Shown: positions 60,541 to 64,000 of the stretch, piece after piece
Position numbering within the stretch: the stretch's first letter is position 1
Layout: the number at the start of each line of letters is the position of its first letter
NCBI RefSeq assembly: GCF_014069575.1
Contig: NZ_CP059675.1
Coordinates: 62,001-126,000 of the forward strand
Direction: 5' to 3'
Length of the DNA: 64,000 nt
DNA from: Schaalia sp. JY-X169
GTDB taxonomy: Bacteria > Actinomycetota > Actinomycetes > Actinomycetales > Actinomycetaceae
Made by a program: the position numbers and the translations under genes
Notes under the pieces: model-generated
What the model was told of the DNA's origin: nothing
Databases searched by the model: none
The model's input: only the letters and a program-made list of their open reading frames with translations

Positions 60541-61269
60541 GTGGTGAGAAAAAGCAAGCAGGATTCGCGTCGTCCATCCGCCATGAGGGTTTTTGTGGCG
60601 GTGGCCGTCCTCGCGCTCGCAGCCTGGATGCTCCTTCCGCAGATCCTCAATGGGTTCACTTCTGATCGTTCGATAGAAATTGATGCATCGGCCTCGGAAC
60701 CTCTTCGTCAGTTGGCTTCCCTTGAGGTGGCAGAGGGTGGGGACTTAGGCGATGCACCACCATACTCCCGAGCGCAGTTTGGGGACGGTTGGGCAGATCT
60801 GGATGCTGATGGTTGCAACACGCGTAATGAGATTCTGGCAAGGGACCTAACCGACCTCGACTTCGGATCTGATGCGCGCGCCTGTGTTGTGCAGGGTGGG
60901 ATTCTTGAAGATCCTTACACGGACACAACCATTGTTTTTCAACGCGGTGAGCAGACAAGCGCTGCAGTTCAAATTGACCATGTGGTTGCTTTGGCGAACG
61001 GGTGGCAGTCCGGAGCATGGCAGTGGAATGCTGAGGATCGTCTTAGGTTCGCCAACGACCCACTGAACCTTCTTGCGGTCGAGGGCGCGGCGAACCAAAT
61101 CAAAGGTGCATCCACTGCAGACCAGTGGTTGCCGGACAACAAGGGGTACCGGTGTGATTACGCTGCCCGTCAGGTGGCAGTGAAATACAAGTGGAATCTC
61201 ACGGTGACGCGGGATGAGCAGCAGGCATTGAATGGTGTGCTCAAGGACTGCCCCAGCATCACATTCTGA
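60541..61269 (+). CDS. Secreted or membrane-anchored HNH nuclease (DUF1524)
   Basis: A 242-residue protein. A basic N-terminus and one hydrophobic helix (MRVFVAVAVLALAAWMLLPQ) are followed by an extracellular DUF1524/HNH domain: YSRAQFGDGWADLDADGCNT, NEILARDL, then the metal-binding core VQIDHVVALANGW and FANDPLNLLAVEGAANQIKG. This is the actinobacterial type of secreted nuclease. Cysteines may form a disulfide. It starts at GTG 60541 or the adjacent GTG 60544; CACAAT lies six bases before the latter, so a leaderless start is possible. Confidence 0.9.
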   Translation: MVRKSKQDSRRPSAMRVFVAVAVLALAAWMLLPQILNGFTSDRSIEIDASASEPLRQLASLEVAEGGDLGDAPPYSRAQFGDGWADLDADGCNTRNEILARDLTDLDFGSDARACVVQGGILEDPYTDTTIVFQRGEQTSAAVQIDHVVALANGWQSGAWQWNAEDRLRFANDPLNLLAVEGAANQIKGASTADQWLPDNKGYRCDYAARQVAVKYKWNLTVTRDEQQALNGVLKDCPSITF

Positions 61270-61337
61270 AGACGGGCCCTCCAGCGTGAAGTTGGGGCAG
61301 TGGCGGCCGCGGCTAGAGTGGTGTCGAAAGGCCGGTG

Positions 61338-62156
61338 ATGACAGGTATGAGTGAAGTGGGAACCGACGCGCGTAAGTCAGCGCAGTGGGTGGAGCTGGTG
61401 GCGTTGGGCTTAGCGGCCGGGTTCCTGTCGGGAATGTTTGGTGTTGGTGGTGGGATCCTGATTGTTCCTGGCCTGCTGCTGATCTTGAAGTTCAACCAGA
61501 AGTTGGCTGCGGGTACTTCGTTGGCTGCAATCCTTCCCCTGGCTTTGGTCGGGGTTGTTTCGTACGCAATCAACGGGAACGTGTCGCTGACCGCTGCGAT
61601 TCTGGTGGCGGTTGGCTCTGTCTTTGGGGCCAGGATCGGGACGCGGCTACTACGCAAGCTTCCCGCGAAGCCACTTCAGATTGGGTTTGCTGTCTTCATC
61701 GTCGTGGTGATCGTCAGCTTGTTCTTGGTGATACCGGATCGGGATGCTGCCCTGGACATCACTTGGCTGACGGCGACAGCGATGATCCTGCTTGGGATCG
61801 TGACGGGTATCTTGGCGGGCCTGTTGGGAGTTGGGGGCGGAGTGATTATTGTTCCCGCACTGATGCTCTTGTTCGGGGCCAGCGATCTGGTTGCAAAGGG
61901 AACCTCACTGTTGGTGATGATCCCGACGTCCCTGACGGGGACTTTGTCGAACTATCGGGCGAAGAATGTGGATCTTTCTGCTGCTCTTGCGGTTGGTCTA
62001 CCGGCCTGCGTGACAACATTCGTGGGCTCAATGGTTGCGACGGCAGTGTCTCCAATGGCTGCGAACATTGCCTTTGCTGTGTTCTTGACGTTTGTGGCGG
62101 TGCAGATGTTTTGGAAGGCGCTCCGAAGTGGCGGCGCGGGCGCGGGCCGCCGCTGA
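61338..62156 (+). CDS. TauE/SafE family sulfite/organosulfonate exporter-like permease
   Basis: A 272-residue membrane protein with about eight helices in two similar halves, each starting with the family motif: FLSGMFGVGGGILIVPGLLL and ILAGLLGVGGGVIIVPALML. ATG 61338 has AAAGG six bases upstream. The substrate is likely a sulfur oxyanion or organosulfonate by family, but not demonstrated. Its stop codon lies within the first unit of a 9-bp tandem repeat. Confidence 0.93.
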   Translation: MTGMSEVGTDARKSAQWVELVALGLAAGFLSGMFGVGGGILIVPGLLLILKFNQKLAAGTSLAAILPLALVGVVSYAINGNVSLTAAILVAVGSVFGARIGTRLLRKLPAKPLQIGFAVFIVVVIVSLFLVIPDRDAALDITWLTATAMILLGIVTGILAGLLGVGGGVIIVPALMLLFGASDLVAKGTSLLVMIPTSLTGTLSNYRAKNVDLSAALAVGLPACVTTFVGSMVATAVSPMAANIAFAVFLTFVAVQMFWKALRSGGAGAGRR

Positions 62157-62228
62157 CGCGGCTGACGCGGCTGACGCCGCTGACGCGGAACGCCGCTGAC
62201 GCGGAACGCCGCTGACGCGGCTGACGCC
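62152..62228. repeat. GCTGACGCG tandem repeat at the end of the TauE-type gene
   Basis: Seven copies of a GCTGACGC(G/C) 9-mer interspersed with two GAACGCC 7-mers, total 77 bp. The TGA stop of the permease gene is inside the first unit. Slippage in the array could alter the C-terminus. Confidence 0.75.
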
Positions 62229-62246
62229 CTGCCTCGGTTGCCGCCC

Positions 62247-62348
62247 TCACGTAAGGTTGCCGGGATCACGTAAGGTTGCCCGAAAATTCGACGGAAACCG
62301 GCAACCATAGGGGACGGCGGCAACGTTAGGTGATCCGGCAACCTTAGG
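62247..62348. repeat. Five-copy AAGGTTGCC array in opposing orientations
   Basis: TCACGTAAGGTTGCC occurs at 62247 and 62266 (19-bp spacing). Reverse-complement variants GGCAACCATAGG, GGCAACGTTAGG and GGCAACCTTAGG start at 62300, 62319 and 62337 (19- and 18-bp spacing). The two blocks face each other across about 20 bases and can fold into a large hairpin. Confidence 0.7.
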
Positions 62349-62415
62349 CACGAGGCTGAGAGCGTGCTTGGGTCTTGGCCGGTTAGAAGGCTCGCGCCAG
62401 GTGTTAACGCAGAAA

Positions 62416-62458
62416 CACTCCCCGGGGCATCCGATCAAATCGGAGTTCCTAGGGAGTG
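62416..62458. terminator. Nested hairpin between the convergent tauE-type and cspA genes
   Basis: CACTCCC (62416-62422) pairs with GGGAGTG (62452-62458) and inside it TCCGAT/ATCGGA (62430-62444) forms a second stem with a CAA loop. On the minus strand the outer stem is followed by TTTCTG. It is a plausible terminator for cspA, although the T-run is short. Confidence 0.5.
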
Positions 62459-62554
62459 CTTCGAAGGCCTGAATGGTTCAGACCTCAGTGCTAGAGGTCG
62501 ATGACCTAGCGTTGCGATCGATACCTTCGCGCTATGGTCGAAGACCAAGCTCTA

Positions 62555-62770
62555 CTAGTCGAGGACCTTGATGTTGGTGGCCATGAGACCCTTGTCGCCC
62601 TGTTCAATGCTGAACTCGACGCGCTGGTTCTCTTCGAGGTTACGGTGACCGGAACCAACGATGTTGCGGTAGTGCGCAAATACGTCTTCCGAGCCGTCCT
62701 CGGGGCTAATGAAGCCGTAGCCCTTCTGGGAGTTAAACCATTTTACGATTCCAGTTGTTACGTCAGCCAT
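62555..62770 (-). CDS. cspA: Cold-shock protein CspA family
   Basis: A 71-residue single-stranded nucleic acid-binding protein (RNA chaperone). RNP1 KGYGFI and RNP2 VFAHY are present in the cold-shock fold [20 protein letters not shown]. The ATG at 62770 is the family start. The 180-bp region upstream has no gene in frame, leaving room for a long 5' untranslated region such as cold-shock genes often carry, though I cannot show a thermosensor. Confidence 0.96.
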   Translation of the reverse strand: MADVTTGIVKWFNSQKGYGFISPEDGSEDVFAHYRNIVGSGHRNLEENQRVEFSIEQGDKGLMATNIKVLD

Positions 62771-63117
62771 GTGGATTCTCTTTTCTTGTGCTGCCGGTGT
62801 GGAACCAAGCCCGTCGGACCTGGTTGCAGTAAAACTTCTTCGTTGCACACCGCGGCGAATCCGCTGGGTACTTCTATTCAAGTTGAAACTACGCATACAA
62901 GGGTATCCGAGTTTGACGCCAAGTGTTAGCCGAATGTGGACATGCGCCAAGAGTCACGAATTTCTGGTGCGGGGAGGGTGGTGCGGGGAAGACTAGGAGG
63001 CGAACGAGGACGCGAGCGAGACACCCCAGATACTGTTCCGGGTGGCACGAACCCGTCTAATGTTGTGGGTGACACCCACCCGCCCACCGCGGGCCCGAAT
63101 CCTGAGGGAGTAAACCA
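62771..63117. other. Divergent intergenic region of cspA and ridA
   Basis: About 350 bp. It must hold the cspA promoter and leader on the minus strand and the ridA promoter on the plus strand. Reading frames crossing it have no ribosome binding site or recognisable domain. A Shine-Dalgarno GGGAG stands seven bases before the ridA start. Confidence 0.5.
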
Positions 63118-63579
63118 ATGGCAATATCGCAACGTTTGGAAGAACTCGGCATCGAGCTACCCCCGGTTGCCGCACCGGTTGCCGCGTACGCCCCGGCCGT
63201 TGTCTTTGGGTCGCTGGTGCGAACCTCAGGCCAGCTGCCCATGAAGGATGGCGACCTGCTTCTAACAGGTAAGTGCGGCACAGTTGCCGTGACGGATGAT
63301 CTTGCCTACGCCGCTGCCAGGCAGTGCGCACTCAATGCTCTAGCCGCAGCTGCCGCCGCAGTTGGGGGAGTGGACCGTCTAGTCCGGGCTGTTAAGGTCG
63401 TTGGTTTTGTGGCTTCGACGGAGGACTACTTCGCTCAGCCGTCAGTCATCAACGGCGCATCCGACCTACTTCAAGGCATCTTTGGTTCCCGCCATGCGCG
63501 TTCCGCTGTTGGTGTTGCAGCCCTACCCCTCAACGCAACGGTCGAGGTCGAGGTCGAGTTCGAGTTCCTGCCTGCCTAG
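63118..63579 (+). CDS. ridA: RidA/YjgF family enamine/imine deaminase
   Basis: A 153-residue RidA-family protein, which in its best-known branch hydrolyses reactive 2-aminoacrylate. It shows the family start and core (LGIELPPVAAPVAAYAPAVV, LVRTSGQLPM, AARQCALNALAAAAAAVGGV), the VGFVASTEDYFAQPSVINGA motif and a SRHARSAVGVAALPLNA end with the conserved Arg that binds the carboxylate. It is the longer RidA subgroup with unresolved substrate. ATG 63118 is preceded by GGGAG. Confidence 0.92.
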   Translation: MAISQRLEELGIELPPVAAPVAAYAPAVVFGSLVRTSGQLPMKDGDLLLTGKCGTVAVTDDLAYAAARQCALNALAAAAAAVGGVDRLVRAVKVVGFVASTEDYFAQPSVINGASDLLQGIFGSRHARSAVGVAALPLNATVEVEVEFEFLPA

Positions 63580-63597
63580 GCCATACTCGCGGCCCGG

Positions 63598-64000
63598 TCA
63601 GACGCCCTGCTTCACCGCCGCCACAATCTTGTCGACAGAGTCCTTAGCATCCCCGAACAGCATGTGCGAGTTCTCCTTGAAGAACAACGGGTTCTGCACC
63701 CCCGCATAACCCGTGGCCATTGAACGTTTGAAGACGACAACATTCTGCGCCTCCCACACCTTCAAGACCGGCATGCCCGCAATCGGCGACCCGGGCTCTT
63801 CAGCCGCAGGGTTGACCGTGTCGTTCGCTCCAATGACGAGGACGGTGTCGACGTCACCAAAGTCGTCATTGACCTCATCCATTTCCATGACAATGTCGTA
63901 GGGAACCTTGGCCTCCGCAAGGAGGACATTCATGTGACCGGGGAGGCGCCCGGCAACCGGGTGAACGCCGAATTCGACCTCGACCCCCATGTCACGCAGT
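63598..64000 (-). CDS. pntB: NAD(P) transhydrogenase beta subunit, C-terminal part
   Basis: The minus strand encodes the NADP-binding domain III of Pnt[21 protein letters not shown], then VLIGAND-type strand [34 protein letters not shown] and [17 protein letters not shown]. The proton-translocating transhydrogenase exchanges hydride between NADH and NADP+. The gene continues past the right edge, so the N-terminus and membrane domain are not seen. It is convergent with ridA, 18 bp apart. Confidence 0.95.
   Translation of the reverse strand, partial: LRDMGVEVEFGVHPVAGRLPGHMNVLLAEAKVPYDIVMEMDEVNDDFGDVDTVLVIGANDTVNPAAEEPGSPIAGMPVLKVWEAQNVVVFKRSMATGYAGVQNPLFFKENSHMLFGDAKDSVDKIVAAVKQGV

Noticed and set aside
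62247-62348. Regularly spaced units considered as a CRISPR array
   Set aside because: Units are only about 12-15 bp, change orientation, and the gaps are 4-7 bp; there are no spacers of CRISPR length and no cas genes in the window.
62936-63244. Plus-strand reading frame of 102 codons overlapping the start of ridA
   Set aside because: It overlaps ridA in another frame, is rich in Gly/Arg/Pro as expected from noncoding GC-rich DNA, and has no start signal.

Overview
The window reads as a moderately high-GC chromosome of an actinomycete (phylum Actinomycetota, most likely Actinomycetales; the genus cannot be fixed from sequence alone). Pointers are an actinobacterial-type inositol-3-phosphate synthase next to a PadR regulator, wall-binding repeat 2 (CWB2) surface proteins, a monomeric PEP carboxylase, a very long HrpA helicase, and many genes whose start codon sits exactly six bases after a TANNNT -10 box, as expected for leaderless mRNAs. 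No rRNA, tRNA or CRISPR array was recognised.

Layout. 0-9 kb is mostly core or housekeeping: a partial membrane protein, an ABC-class ATPase, RNase HI, a proline iminopeptidase-like hydrolase, a solitary class Ib ribonucleotide reductase beta chain (nrdF), an MMPL exporter with a divergent MarR regulator, and a TetR/aldo-keto reductase pair with two matching operators. 10-13 kb holds a Doc/antitoxin pair, a DUF2975/XRE pair and a Fic protein whose promoter carries three copies of a 14-bp site. 13.2-15.7 kb encodes a secreted CWB2-CotH fusion.

15.7-28 kb is a defence island. A GIY-YIG/DUF4357 gene lies divergent from a three-gene operon of adenine-type DNA methyltransferase, SF2 helicase and GIY-YIG nuclease. 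Next is a type IV restriction locus (EVE-domain McrB plus McrC) in which mcrB is cut by an IS30-family element with a clean 3-bp duplication; removing the element and one copy of the duplication restores the frame. Upstream of mcrB lie a decayed AbiEi-type antitoxin and a frameshifted small gene. 29-35 kb is a sugar uptake locus: a LacI regulator, a perfect 16-bp operator, a lipoprotein binding protein, two permeases and a GH172 (DUF2961) glycosidase, with no ATPase subunit of its own. 35.6-39.7 kb holds a 602-residue hydrolase with a glycine-rich membrane segment, divergent from a membrane-anchored polymorphic toxin (GH-E nuclease tail) and its ankyrin immunity protein.

39.7-64 kb returns to mainly core genes: a TipAS-domain protein, a coiled-coil membrane protein, a Zur-boxed zinc-binding lipoprotein, DUF1684, a low-molecular-weight phosphatase, a secreted lysozyme-like protein, an amidohydrolase, ino1/padR, ppc, a hydrolase-hrpA-sprT operon, a ferritin-VIT1 fusion, a TRIC channel, SRAP, a secreted HNH nuclease, TauE, CspA, RidA and the end of pntB. 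An 82-bp palindromic element occurs three times, plus one half copy, each time beside gene 3' ends. Two further noncoding arrays with 18-20-bp spacing lie between convergent genes.

The strongest candidates for something undescribed are the methyltransferase-helicase-GIY-YIG operon, the 82-bp palindrome family, the triple operator on the Fic promoter, and the toxin/hydrolase locus at 35.6-39.7 kb.
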